Shown in pieces: positions 47,187 through 58,419 of a stretch of DNA of 64,000 nt. Both the position numbers and the translations under genes were made by a program. Below the pieces are notes generated by a model. That model had not been told where the DNA came from and did no database searches. It worked only from the letters and a program-made list of their open reading frames with translations. Each line of letters starts with the position of its first letter. Positions within the stretch are counted from its first letter, which is position 1. Source of the DNA: Rufibacter tibetensis (GTDB lineage: Bacteria; Bacteroidota; Bacteroidia; Cytophagales; Hymenobacteraceae); contig NZ_CP012643.1 of assembly GCF_001310085.1 (NCBI RefSeq), forward strand, positions 4,904,001-4,968,000, given 5' to 3'.

Positions 47187-47224
47187 AAAGAAGAACGGCC
47201 TTCCTGTTTGGAGACCGTTCTTAT
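47187..47224 (-). terminator. intrinsic terminator in the greA leader (attenuator candidate)
   Basis: On the reverse strand, AAGAACGGTCTCC pairs with GGAAGGCCGTTCTT (loop AAACA, one bulge and one wobble), followed by C and six T. It is about 30 bp before the greA ATG. No other reverse-strand gene lies between here and the ppk1 terminator, so it has no upstream gene to end. Premature termination inside the greA leader is known in E. coli, where it yields GraL RNAs. Confidence 0.6.
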
Positions 47225-47422
47225 GCTAAGGTATTACAATTTTTCTTAAAAGCATACTTCAGGCGTAATAATTTGCGCGGCCTCCTTACTCGTCAACCAA
47301 CTCCATTGATTTAATTTTACCCCTATGCCCTTCCTACTTTTTTTATGTTTTTGCAGAAATGCTGCAAAAACCTAGAAGGCTTTATAACAGTTAAAAGGTT
47401 TTGGTTCTATTTTTACAAACGT

Positions 47423-48349
47423 ATGTCAGAAGCCACCGAACCCTTTCTAAAACTTGCCGCCATTGATATAGGATCTAACGCGGTCAGATGCCAGATTTCA
47501 AATGTCTTCAGGTTTGAGGACCATACTTTATTTAAGCGCGTAGAATACATCCGGTATCCTATGCGGTTGGGCGAAGATGTTTTTGCCACAGGTATAATTT
47601 CCAGGCCCAAAGCAGACAAATTTATTAAGCTGTTGCACGGCCTTTACCTTATCATGCAGGTACACGAGGTAGATGATTTTATGGCCTGCGCCACCTCAGC
47701 TATGCGATCGGCTGAAAATGCTCCGGAGATCATTGACGAAATCTATGACAAACTGGGCCTGCAGATACAAGTCATTGACGGCACCACAGAGGCTGACCTC
47801 ATTAACCTGGTGATACGGCAACAACTGGATAATCAAAATTACCTGCATATTGATGTGGGGGGCGGTAGTACCGAGTTCAATATTTATGTAAACCGCATGA
47901 AGGTAGCCTCTCAATCATTTGAACAGGGCTCTATCCGGCACATGCAGGGCGATGAGTCTATGGACATGTGGCATACCATGCAGAAGTGGGTAACTGAAAA
48001 GGCCCGCATGCACCACGTGACCAGCGCCATTGGCACTGGAGGTAACATCAATAAGATTTATGAGATGGCCGGTAAATTGGGTGGCAAACCCATCTTTAGA
48101 GATCAGATAGAGGAGATAGTGCAACAGATTGCCAGCTACTCTATGGAAGAGCGGGTAAAAGTGCTGTTGCTCAACGTAGACCGTGCCGATGTGATTGTGC
48201 CTGCCGCCGAGATCTATCTATCTGCCATGAACTGGGCCAACGTAGAATCCATGCTGGTACCGCAAGTGGGCCTTAAAGACGGCATGCTGCAGTCGCTCTA
48301 TGAGCGCCACCAAGGTGCTACCCAGCACCACTTTAAGCTCGATTCTTAA
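47423..48349 (+). CDS. Ppx/GppA family phosphatase
   Basis: A 308-residue exopolyphosphatase-type protein (acetate-kinase/Hsp70-like fold). LAAIDIGSNAVRCQIS is the first phosphate-binding motif, and DVGGGSTEF the second. SAIGTGGNINKIYEM is the later family motif. I start at ATG 47423 because the longer frame is hydrophobic and not conserved-looking. It faces ppk1 with a shared terminator. The two enzymes make and degrade polyphosphate (or pppGpp). Confidence 0.88.
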   Translation: MSEATEPFLKLAAIDIGSNAVRCQISNVFRFEDHTLFKRVEYIRYPMRLGEDVFATGIISRPKADKFIKLLHGLYLIMQVHEVDDFMACATSAMRSAENAPEIIDEIYDKLGLQIQVIDGTTEADLINLVIRQQLDNQNYLHIDVGGGSTEFNIYVNRMKVASQSFEQGSIRHMQGDESMDMWHTMQKWVTEKARMHHVTSAIGTGGNINKIYEMAGKLGGKPIFRDQIEEIVQQIASYSMEERVKVLLLNVDRADVIVPAAEIYLSAMNWANVESMLVPQVGLKDGMLQSLYERHQGATQHHFKLDS

Positions 48350-48359
48350 AAAAACGGCT

Positions 48360-48404
48360 TAAAACAGAAGGGCTGTCATAAAAGATGACAGCCCTTCTGT
48401 TTTA
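48360..48404. terminator. perfect bidirectional terminator, ppx/ppk1
   Basis: 20-bp perfect arms (48360-48379 and 48385-48404) with a 5-nt loop lie between two convergent genes. T-richness at each 3' arm end (TGTTTTA on both strands) supports action in both directions. Confidence 0.82.
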
Positions 48405-48417
48405 TATGGCTTACGTT

Positions 48418-50520
48418 CTAGAATAGACAAGCCTCTACTTCCATTTCTGTGGACAGGTGATAAAATTCACGGTGCATGTTAAAAGGCTCCTCTCCTTCTT
48501 CAGGCTGCCGTTTAATGTAGGAGCCATCTTCCCGCATGATGTAGGAGTTTTGGTTATCCATGAGGTTGTAACGTAGAATGTTGATGGTCTGGCGCTTAAG
48601 GTCTTCATGCACAATGTAGAACAGTGCTTCAATGCGGCGCTCAAAACTACGCACCATTATATCGGCGCTGCCACCCAACACCTGCGGATTGCCATTGTTG
48701 TGGAAGTAAAACAAGCGTGCATGCTCCAGGTATTCGCCCACTATAGAACTTACCTGAATGTTCTCGCTTAGCCCTTCACGGCCCGGACGTAAACAGCAGA
48801 TGCCCCTTACAATAAGTTTTATCTGAACGCCTGCCTGAGAAGCCTCATAAAACTCATCAATCACCTCTTTGTCTTCCAGAGAATTAATTTTAATCACAAT
48901 ACCAGAAGGTAACCCACTCTCCGCATTGCGTTTCTCCTGCCTGATAAGTTCTATCAACTGCTGGCGCATGTCTTTAGGAGCCGTAATCAGGTACTCATAA
49001 TTTTCTGGGTAAGAATGCCCCGTGATTACGTTGAAGAATTCAGATACGTCATGGCCGTACACGTCATCGGTGGTCAAGAGGCTGATGTCAGTGTACATGC
49101 GGCTGGTTTGCTCGTTGTAGTTCCCACTGCCAATGTGCACGTACCGCGTCACCTTTTCGCCCTCCTTCCGGATGATCATAAGCATTTTGGTGTGCGTCTT
49201 GTACTTACTGATCCCGTAAATCACGAAGCAACCGGCTTTCTCCAGCTTCTCCCCTTCTCTTAAGTTTCGCTCTTCGTCAAAACGGGCTTTCACCTCCAGC
49301 AGCGCAGAAACATGTTTACCGTTTTCAGCGGCTTTTAACAAAGCAGCGGTTACTCTGGAATTCTCAGCCAAACGGTAGATGGTCTGCTTGATTCCAAGTA
49401 CGTACGGGTCTTCGGCTGCTTTCTCCAGCAGGGTAACTACGGGTTCAATGCTGTTGTAAGGATGGTGCAACAGCACGTCATGGTGCTTGAGGTATTCAAA
49501 GATGTTGTCCATGGAGCCCGGCGGCAAACTTGGCGCGGGTACCGCAGATGGCGGACGCTGGACTTTGTTGGAGAAGTGTGGGTGCTTCACAATCTGCCAA
49601 AGCGCCTTTAAGTCAATGAGCCGGTCTATAGAGAAGATGTTTCCGTTATCAATGGTCCAGCGCTCCTTCAGCATTTTCATGACGTACGGCGATGGGGTGC
49701 GTTCTACCTCCAGGCGTACTACCCGGCCCTTCTTACGGTTTTTGAGCTTTTGCTTTACCTCCTGCACAAAGTCCTGGTCCATATCATCGCTTTCTTCCAG
49801 CGTGAAATCACCGTTACGCGTAATCCTGAACAGGTTCACTGATTCAATTTCCACGTTCCGGAAAAGTTTGTGCATGTTCCACCGAATGATTTCTTCCAGG
49901 GGAACAAAGATGATTTTGTTTTTGCGGGAAATTTCAAAGAAACGGCTCAGATTACCAGGCACCTGAACAAAGGTTACCCGGCTTTGCTGCTTTTCTTCTT
50001 CAGAAGTACGGGTGACTACCGCAAAGATGAGCAACTGGTTCATCATGAGCGGGAACCCATGGTAAGAGTCATACACCATAGGGGTAAGCAGCGGATAGAT
50101 AGTGTTTTTAAAGTAAGTGGCCGCTTTAGCCTGTTCACCTTCTGTAAGGTCATCTACCCTGCAGATATTAAAGCCGTTTTTGTCAAAATCAGCTTTAAGT
50201 TCTTCATACACGGCACATTGGTCGCCTACAAAACGGTGTGCCAGATCAAGCAGTTTTTTCCGGAACGGCAGTTCGCGTAGGCCAGAATAATCTATTCGCT
50301 CTTTCCCGAAGTCAATGTAGTTGTACAAGCTGCCCACCCTGATCATGAAGAACTCATCCAGGTTAGAGGAGGTAATGGCCAGAAACTTCATCCTGTCAAA
50401 CAAAGGGGTTTGAGGGTTCCGTGCCAGGTCCAGCACTCTATAGTTGAACCGTAACCAACTGAGGTCACGGCTGATGTAGTTACTTCTCCGGATTTGTTCC
50501 GATGCCTTGATTGAATTCAT
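48418..50520 (-). CDS. ppk1: polyphosphate kinase 1
   Basis: A 700-residue enzyme that polymerises the gamma-phosphate of ATP into polyphosphate. The N-terminal ISRDLSWLRFNYRVL and SSNLDEFFMIRVG are family signatures. KYKTHTKML carries the autophosphorylated His, and HIGSGNYNEQTSRMYTDISL holds the second phospholipase-D-like motif. The length is standard. It lies convergent to ppx/gppA. Confidence 0.95.
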   Translation of the reverse strand: MNSIKASEQIRRSNYISRDLSWLRFNYRVLDLARNPQTPLFDRMKFLAITSSNLDEFFMIRVGSLYNYIDFGKERIDYSGLRELPFRKKLLDLAHRFVGDQCAVYEELKADFDKNGFNICRVDDLTEGEQAKAATYFKNTIYPLLTPMVYDSYHGFPLMMNQLLIFAVVTRTSEEEKQQSRVTFVQVPGNLSRFFEISRKNKIIFVPLEEIIRWNMHKLFRNVEIESVNLFRITRNGDFTLEESDDMDQDFVQEVKQKLKNRKKGRVVRLEVERTPSPYVMKMLKERWTIDNGNIFSIDRLIDLKALWQIVKHPHFSNKVQRPPSAVPAPSLPPGSMDNIFEYLKHHDVLLHHPYNSIEPVVTLLEKAAEDPYVLGIKQTIYRLAENSRVTAALLKAAENGKHVSALLEVKARFDEERNLREGEKLEKAGCFVIYGISKYKTHTKMLMIIRKEGEKVTRYVHIGSGNYNEQTSRMYTDISLLTTDDVYGHDVSEFFNVITGHSYPENYEYLITAPKDMRQQLIELIRQEKRNAESGLPSGIVIKINSLEDKEVIDEFYEASQAGVQIKLIVRGICCLRPGREGLSENIQVSSIVGEYLEHARLFYFHNNGNPQVLGGSADIMVRSFERRIEALFYIVHEDLKRQTINILRYNLMDNQNSYIMREDGSYIKRQPEEGEEPFNMHREFYHLSTEMEVEACLF

Positions 50521-50632
50521 AGCAGGTGGTGGTCAACTTCTACTTTTCAGTTATTCTGTATACGTACAGGAGAAATCTCCCGTAGGTGGCTTTCTTTTCT
50601 AAATAAACAGCTTTTTGCGCCTACGTGCAATA

Positions 50633-50659
50633 GAAAAGCCTGCGTAAAGCAGGCTTTTC
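50633..50659 (-). terminator. terminator of gyrB
   Basis: GAAAAGCCTGC (50633-50643) pairs with GCAGGCTTTTC (50649-50659), with a 5-nt loop. It lies 24 bp past the gyrB stop on the reverse strand. Confidence 0.78.
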
Positions 50660-50682
50660 AAGTTTAATATGCTAGTTATATA

Positions 50683-52653
<1,971 letters not shown>

Positions 52654-52664
52654 TTATTAACATA

Positions 52665-52672
52665 CAAAAATA
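52665..52672 (-). promoter_or_regulatory. -7 box of gyrB promoter
   Basis: On the reverse strand the sequence is TATTTTTG, a full TAnnTTTG match, 26 bp ahead of the start codon. A TTG at the proper distance is not evident. The rest of 52639-53082 shows no other gene or repeat. Confidence 0.5.
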
Positions 52673-53082
52673 CGGAAATTTATCCGGTTTTGCCAGCTTC
52701 ACCTCTTTAAATATAGTACTTGTTTAATTATTTATCTTAAAGGTTTCAGCATCTTGTATAATCCCTTGAACAGCTCCTCCCTAACTGCAAAAATGGATAA
52801 ATTTGAAGGATTCCAAAGAGAAGAATAAACGTGTTCATTGCCTCCTAAACCAGTTCACTACCTATATTAAGTTGAAATATTGGCTAAGGTTCAACTACAG
52901 TAAAACATACTTATAGTGGAAGTACCTCAAGAACCTTTTCACCTGTTTAACTTTAATAAAGCCTTCTTTAAGCCTCAAATCAACGAAATCTAAAGAAGGC
53001 GGCTTGGATTTGCGGTTTATACCTGATTTTTATGGTGTACCTACGTTTGAAGGCCGAAAAAATTGCGTTGAAGACTGAATAT

Positions 53083-53113
53083 TTGGCAAAATGCAGGTTT
53101 CTTCTTAAGTTTC
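53083..53113 (+). promoter_or_regulatory. Bacteroidetes promoter of ROK kinase gene
   Basis: TTG at 53083-53085, 20-bp spacer, then TAAGTTTC at 53106-53113 (last base differs from TAnnTTTG). It lies about 78 bp ahead of the start codon. Confidence 0.55.
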
Positions 53114-53190
53114 CGAATCGTTAAGAATTAACCCGCACGACTCCCATTTGGACCTCGTGCCTTTACCCGCACCAATCTCTACAAACTCTC

Positions 53191-54168
53191 ATGAAGGACG
53201 TAATTTTAGGTATTGACATCGGTGGTACGAACACCAAATTTGGGTTCATTGACCGTGATGGCATCATTTTAACCCAAGGCGAACTCCCCACCACTGAAGG
53301 GGAAACGGTCCATGACTTCCTGCGCATCCTCTATTCTGAGGTGCAAAACAAATTCAAAAAGATTGAAGACGAGGCCAAGGTGATTGGTGTTGGCGTAGGC
53401 GCTCCTAATGGAAACTTTTACACCGGTACCATTGAAAATGCCCCTAACCTGAAATGGCACGGTTCTGTGCCATTGGTAGAGTTACTGCAGTCTTACTTTA
53501 AACTTCCGGTTTACTTAACCAATGATGCCAACGCAGCCGCTATCGGCGAGATGATCTATGGCGGTGCCAAGAACATGCGCAACTTTGTGGTAGTGACTTT
53601 GGGCACTGGCTTAGGAAGTGGTATTGTGGTAAACGGCGAGTTGGTGTACGGACATGATGGCAACGCCGGCGAACTGGGCCATACTCTGGTGAACGTGAAA
53701 GGCAGCGGACGCGTGTGTGGTTGCGGACGCCGTGGTTGTTTGGAAACGTACGTTTCTGCCACTGGTATCAAACGCACTGTGTACAAGTTCTTAGCAGACT
53801 ATACAGACTACAGCGAACTGCGCGGCGTAAGCTTCAATGACCTTACCGCTGAAATGATCACGCAAGCTGCCAAACGCGGCGATAAAATTGCTATTGACTG
53901 CTTTGAATATACGGGCAAGGTACTAGGCATGAAACTAGCCGATACCGTAGCACACTTAAGCCCAGAGGCCATCTTCCTGTTTGGTGGTCTAGTAAGAGCC
54001 GAAGAATTCCTCTTTGATCCGGTTCGTTACCACTTAGAGAAGAACCTGTTAAGCATTTTCAAAGGTAAAGTGAAGATTTTACCTTCTGGTTTGGGACTGA
54101 ACAACACCGCCGTAATGGGCGCTGCAGCCCTTGCCTGGAAAGAATTGGAGCGCGTGCCTGTGGCATAG
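53191..54168 (+). CDS. ROK family sugar kinase, probable glucokinase
   Basis: A 325-residue actin-fold kinase. The ATP-binding start is GIDIGGTNTKFGFI, sugar binding is through NDANAAAIGEM and EXGH-like GELGHTLVN, and the zinc site is in CGCGRRGCLETYVSA. ROK kinases of this sort phosphorylate glucose. Its position next to maltose-phosphorolysis genes supports that role, since maltose phosphorylase releases free glucose. Closed by a strong terminator. Confidence 0.9.
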   Translation: MKDVILGIDIGGTNTKFGFIDRDGIILTQGELPTTEGETVHDFLRILYSEVQNKFKKIEDEAKVIGVGVGAPNGNFYTGTIENAPNLKWHGSVPLVELLQSYFKLPVYLTNDANAAAIGEMIYGGAKNMRNFVVVTLGTGLGSGIVVNGELVYGHDGNAGELGHTLVNVKGSGRVCGCGRRGCLETYVSATGIKRTVYKFLADYTDYSELRGVSFNDLTAEMITQAAKRGDKIAIDCFEYTGKVLGMKLADTVAHLSPEAIFLFGGLVRAEEFLFDPVRYHLEKNLLSIFKGKVKILPSGLGLNNTAVMGAAALAWKELERVPVA

Positions 54169-54188
54169 TTCTACTCTTTTTCATATAC

Positions 54189-54223
54189 AAGCCCGAAGGT
54201 ATTCCCTTCGGGCTTTTTGTTTT
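54189..54223 (+). terminator. intrinsic terminator of ROK kinase gene
   Basis: AAGCCCGAAGG (54189-54199) pairs with CCTTCGGGCTT (54205-54215) and is followed by TTTGTTTT. Confidence 0.88.
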
Positions 54224-54346
54224 GCTTTGTTAATAAATCAAACCTTAGGCTTGCTCCACATAAATAGAAACTGGTTTTATATCTGCCTTTTCTAAAAATG
54301 CAGATATAAAACACACCGTGAAAAGTTCACCTTAGGGCCAGTTTAA

Positions 54347-54511
54347 TTAATAACCCTTATAAAGCATTTGGCTGCTGTCATACACAATGTGTAAGCCTAC
54401 GCTGCCATTGATAGGATCTTCATCCAGGCTTGAAAGCCTGAACGTTTTATGGGTTTCAATAATAGTAGTTGTTCTATGTTCATACCAATCTTCCCAAATT
54501 CCGTAAGGTAA
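54347..54511 (-). pseudogene. possible gene remnant without start codon
   Basis: An open reverse frame of about 54 codons whose translation is protein-like (LPYGIWEDWYEHRTTTIIE, then TFRLSSLDEDPINGSVGLHI, ending MLYKGY). It has no ATG near its beginning and follows a stop. It looks like the end of a lost gene. I cannot assign a family. Confidence 0.3.
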
Positions 54512-54570
54512 TTAGGGTTTCTTCCTAAGGAAGAAGAAAATGGACCCATACACGCTACACTACAAACACT

Positions 54571-54789
54571 ATGAAAAAGACAGCTTTAAAGAACCTGATG
54601 GCTTTGGCCCTGGTGGCAGGCCTATTTTCTTCCTGTGGAGGAGATTCTAATACACCTGGTACGGAGAAAACAGGCAACACCAATACAGAAGACATGGTAG
54701 AAGGCGCTGACGGTGGCCTGGACTCTTTGGATCTCCCTGAAGATACCACCAACACCATGGGTACTACCGGAGGAGGAGGTGATCATTAA
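54571..54789 (+). CDS. small acidic lipoprotein
   Basis: A 72-residue lipoprotein with lipobox FSSC (Cys22) and an acidic Thr/Asn/Gly/Glu tail ending GGGGDH. No family is recognised. Very common class in Bacteroidetes. The sequence to the left (54224-54570) shows only a possible gene remnant. Confidence 0.72.
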   Translation: MKKTALKNLMALALVAGLFSSCGGDSNTPGTEKTGNTNTEDMVEGADGGLDSLDLPEDTTNTMGTTGGGGDH

Positions 54790-54856
54790 ACGAGAGGATA
54801 TCTTCCCCTCATTTAATTCTAAGAGGTGCAACTTCTAGAAATCAATCAAAAAAAAT

Positions 54857-54897
54857 GCCCTTTATGGTCTGTATTCATAAAACAGGCCATAAAGGGC
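54857..54897 (-). terminator. bidirectional terminator between convergent genes
   Basis: GCCCTTTATGGTCTGT (54857-54872) pairs with the complementary arm at 54882-54897 with one wobble. On the reverse strand the stem is followed by TTTTTTTT, so it serves the leftward esterase gene well. Confidence 0.8.
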
Positions 54898-54928
54898 GTT
54901 TGCTTTGACTAAGAAAGGGTATTACTTT

Positions 54929-56083
54929 CTATCTAGAAAAAAGCCATTTGAATACGCGTGGGAACTCCCGTTGCCAATAGGCCTCCTTGTGCTCTCCGTC
55001 TTCGTGCACCTCATACTTGAGGTTGGAAGGCTTAAGCCCCTGATTCAATAAGACATCGCGCATGCGCTTCATGTCGGGCACCATCTTCTCTCCTTCTTTA
55101 GCCCCAGCCACCAAGAAGATCTTAAGGTCTTTGGAAGGCTTTGTTTTGGCGGCATATTTGTAAAACTCCGGTGAAACCCAGAAGGCGGGTGAGAAAATAC
55201 CTGCCTTGCTGTATACGTCAGGATATTTTAGCGCCGCATACAAAGAAATCAACCCGCCCATGGAAGAACCGGCAATGCCCGTGTGCTCTTTACCCGGAAG
55301 GGTGCGGTAATGCGAGTCAATGTAAGGCTTGAGGGTTTGAACCAGGAAATCAACGTAGGCATCTCCTTTTCCGCCGCCCATTTTCATATTGTTCCAGGGC
55401 GTGTACTCATTCATACGCTCCTCCCCACCGTTATCTATGCCAACCACAATGACCTCGCGACCCTCATTTTCAAACTGCTCGTTCAAGGACTCGTCTATGC
55501 CCCACTCTCCGCTGAAGGAGTAAAAAGAATCAAACAGGTTTTGCCCATCGTGCATGTACAGCACAGGGTACTTCTTTCCTGAGGTTGCGTAATTAGGCGG
55601 CAGGTACAGCCAAATCCGTCGGGATTTCTCTAGCTGCGGCATCCAAAATTCGTTGCTCAGAATTTTGACGTTGTCGGTGGCGGTGTGGTTTTTCGTAGCG
55701 GTGGGGAAATTATCTTGCCAATTTTCTACCTCAATACGTACCGTGTCCCTGCCTGGTTTGGCTTTATACGCCCGGTTTCCTAGGCCCGCGCCATTGGCCA
55801 GCGTCTCTCCTTTCTCCCAGCCTCCACGTGTGATTTTGTATTCCAGTTCGCCTTCTCCAATTGGCATAGTCAGTGTGTAGCGGTTAGTACCTGTTTTCTG
55901 GAAAGCGTGCAGTAAACTGCGTGGATTCCAGCCATTGAAATTACCTGCCAAAAAGAGGGTATCTTTTTCCGGTGTTTTGCTAGGCACCCGAACCACTTCA
56001 ATAGTTACCTGCGCCTCAGCTGAAAAGGCTAGTAGTAAGAACAAAAATGTAAAAACCCGCTTAAAGAATAAAGGTGATTTCAT
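54929..56083 (-). CDS. secreted alpha/beta-hydrolase, esterase D family, with CBM48-like domain
   Basis: A 384-residue protein. Signal peptide residues 1-25 (FLFLLLAFSAEAQ). Residues 40-120 resemble a glycogen-binding CBM48/E-set domain (LAGNFNGWNPRSLLHAFQ). The esterase domain has GIAGSSMGGLISLY as nucleophile elbow and a late HEDGEHKEAYW with the catalytic His. Family members are esterases of the enterochelin or feruloyl type. The starch-binding-like domain and genomic neighbours point to a carbohydrate ester or alpha-glucan-associated role, which is inferred. Confidence 0.85.
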   Translation of the reverse strand: MKSPLFFKRVFTFLFLLLAFSAEAQVTIEVVRVPSKTPEKDTLFLAGNFNGWNPRSLLHAFQKTGTNRYTLTMPIGEGELEYKITRGGWEKGETLANGAGLGNRAYKAKPGRDTVRIEVENWQDNFPTATKNHTATDNVKILSNEFWMPQLEKSRRIWLYLPPNYATSGKKYPVLYMHDGQNLFDSFYSFSGEWGIDESLNEQFENEGREVIVVGIDNGGEERMNEYTPWNNMKMGGGKGDAYVDFLVQTLKPYIDSHYRTLPGKEHTGIAGSSMGGLISLYAALKYPDVYSKAGIFSPAFWVSPEFYKYAAKTKPSKDLKIFLVAGAKEGEKMVPDMKRMRDVLLNQGLKPSNLKYEVHEDGEHKEAYWQREFPRVFKWLFSR

Positions 56084-56471
56084 ATTTTGGCATTTTATAA
56101 TCTAGGAAATCGATTTCTTAATTAAAAAAGTGTAGATTTACCTTCATGATTTTACAATATTAACAATTGTTTCAGAATTACCTATAGAATGGTGATTCAG
56201 AGCAACGTTAGAAATAGCAGCATAGGATTACGTTACGCATTTATTTATCTCTGAAAAGAACATGCAGCGTACGACAAAGAGGTTGTCAGACAAAAAGTGC
56301 CTTTCAACCCTTGAATAACGATTTCTTAACGGTAAGAATCCTTAGCTGTAAGAAAGTACTTCTTTCTGTTTGATGGCTCCTTTTCAGAAAACAGGCTATA
56401 ACCACAGAGAACAAGAACATCAATAAGAGGCATTGCTACCATAGAACCACATCACGCTTAAAAGAGAAAAC
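56084..56471. other. divergent intergenic region
   Basis: 388 bp between the esterase and the GH13 gene. It should hold two promoters. I see only a short AGAAAGTACTTCT palindrome at about 56352, which partly resembles the operator core at 14.6 kb, and a GGCTCCTTTTCAGAAAACAGGC-type motif. No gene. Confidence 0.35.
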
Positions 56472-58370
56472 ATGAAGCATAGATTTTTCTCCCGGTCCCT
56501 CTACAAAGGGCTCACCCTGCTGGGAATTTTTCTGATTTCCCTTACTTCCCAAGCGCAGAAAAAAGCCTCCATCACCCGCGTTGATCCTACTAATTGGTGG
56601 GTGGGCATGAAAAACCAGGATCTGCAACTGCTGGTCTATGGCCCCAACGCCGGCACCTACAACTATTCCATCACCTACCCTGGCGTAGCGTTGGTGAAAG
56701 CCCACAAAGTTGAAAACCCGAACTATGCGTTTTTAGACCTGACCATTGATGCCGCCACCAAACCGGGCACTTTCACCATCACTGGCCAGAACGGAAACCA
56801 GAAGCTTACCCGCAAGTACGAACTGAAGGCACGAGACCAGGAACCCAAAGGCCAAGGCGTCACCTCCGCAGATTTCATTTATCTGGTATTGCCTGACCGT
56901 TTCGCCAACGGTGATCCGAAGAATGACAAATTCAAGGACATGGCAGACCCTAACGCAGACCGCAAGAACCCGTTCCTGCGCCACGGCGGAGACATCCAAG
57001 GCATACAAAATCACCTGAACTACTTTGAAGAATTGGGAGTCACGGCCCTTTGGTTAAACCCTGTCATTGAAAACAACCAGCCACTCACCGATGAAGGCGG
57101 GGCCATGCGAAGTGCTTACCACGGCTACGCTTTCACCGACCATTACCAGGTAGACAAGCGCTTCGGCGGAAATGAGGCGTATACCAAATTAGTGAAAGCG
57201 GCTCATGCTAAAGGAATGAAAGTGGTGCAGGATGCAGTCTACAACCACGTGGGCATCAACCACTGGTTTATCAAAGACATGCCCTCCAAAGACTGGGTGC
57301 ACCAGTTCCCTACGTATACTAACACCTCGCACAAGTTTCAGGCGATCATTGATCCCCACGGCTCCAAGGCAGACTGGGCCGTGATGATGAATGGCTGGTT
57401 TGTGCCCCACATGCCAGACCTGAACCAGAACAACCCCTTTGTGGCCAATTACCTCATCCAGCACGCCCTCTGGACGGTAGAAAACTTCGGGGTAGATGCC
57501 TGGCGCATTGACACCTACATGTACAACGATGATGAGTTCATGAACCGCTGCAACCAGGCGCTCATGGACCAGTACCCCAATATCCACATTTTTGGCGAGT
57601 CATGGGTGAACAACGTATTAGCACAGAGCCGCTTTACACGCAACAACATCAACTTCCCCTTTAAGAGCAACCAACCCGGCACTTTGGACTTTGTGCTTTG
57701 GACGGCCATGAACGATGCCCTGAACCAGAACTTCGGGTGGGACGAAGGCGTGAGCAAAGTACATCAGGTTTTAGCCCAGGATATCGCTTACCAGGACCCC
57801 ATGAAACTGGTGACCTTCCTGGACAACCATGATATGAACCGCTACTTCTCTGTTATAGGCGAAGACCTGAACAAATACAAAATGGGCTTGACCTGGATGC
57901 TGACCACCCGGGGCATTCCCTCGCTCTACTACGGCACCGAGATTTTGATGAAGAACTTCAAAGACCCTTCAGATGCCGAAGTTAGGAGAGACTTTCCGGG
58001 TGGATTTGCCGGCGACAAGGAAAATAAGTTCACAGCTACAGGCCGCAACGAGCGCGAAAACGACGCCTTCAATTTTGTAAAGAAACTGGCGAACTACCGC
58101 AAAAACACCCCGGCCCTGCACTCAGGCAAACTCATGCAGTTTGTGCCGCAGGAGGGCACCTATGTGTACTTCCGCTACAACAATGACAACACCGTGATAG
58201 TAGCCACCAACAGCACAGACAAAGAAGTAGACCTGAAAACAGAAAGGTTCGCGGAGCGCATGACTGGTTTCTCCAGCGCCCGTAATGTATTAACAGACCA
58301 GAACGTAAGCAGCCTGTCTATTATTAAAATTCCCGCTAAAACAGCTCTGATGTTAGAGCTGCAGAAGTAA
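56472..58370 (+). CDS. secreted GH13 neopullulanase/cyclomaltodextrinase-type amylase
   Basis: A 632-residue enzyme with a signal peptide (about 1-29) and an N-terminal Cyc-maltodext_N-like domain (to about residue 120). The catalytic barrel has the four GH13 regions: DAVYNHVG (254-261), VDAWRIDTY with nucleophile Asp347, FGESWV with acid/base Glu376 and FLDNHDMNR with Asp454. A C-terminal beta domain follows. This is the SusA-like layout, which digests maltodextrins or pullulan in the periplasm. It is 50 bp ahead of the phosphoglucomutase gene, so they are likely co-transcribed. Confidence 0.93.
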   Translation: MKHRFFSRSLYKGLTLLGIFLISLTSQAQKKASITRVDPTNWWVGMKNQDLQLLVYGPNAGTYNYSITYPGVALVKAHKVENPNYAFLDLTIDAATKPGTFTITGQNGNQKLTRKYELKARDQEPKGQGVTSADFIYLVLPDRFANGDPKNDKFKDMADPNADRKNPFLRHGGDIQGIQNHLNYFEELGVTALWLNPVIENNQPLTDEGGAMRSAYHGYAFTDHYQVDKRFGGNEAYTKLVKAAHAKGMKVVQDAVYNHVGINHWFIKDMPSKDWVHQFPTYTNTSHKFQAIIDPHGSKADWAVMMNGWFVPHMPDLNQNNPFVANYLIQHALWTVENFGVDAWRIDTYMYNDDEFMNRCNQALMDQYPNIHIFGESWVNNVLAQSRFTRNNINFPFKSNQPGTLDFVLWTAMNDALNQNFGWDEGVSKVHQVLAQDIAYQDPMKLVTFLDNHDMNRYFSVIGEDLNKYKMGLTWMLTTRGIPSLYYGTEILMKNFKDPSDAEVRRDFPGGFAGDKENKFTATGRNERENDAFNFVKKLANYRKNTPALHSGKLMQFVPQEGTYVYFRYNNDNTVIVATNSTDKEVDLKTERFAERMTGFSSARNVLTDQNVSSLSIIKIPAKTALMLELQK

Positions 58371-58419
58371 CCCTTTTTCAAACCTGATTTCCCCAAAACA
58401 GCGAATAAACAACTTACCT

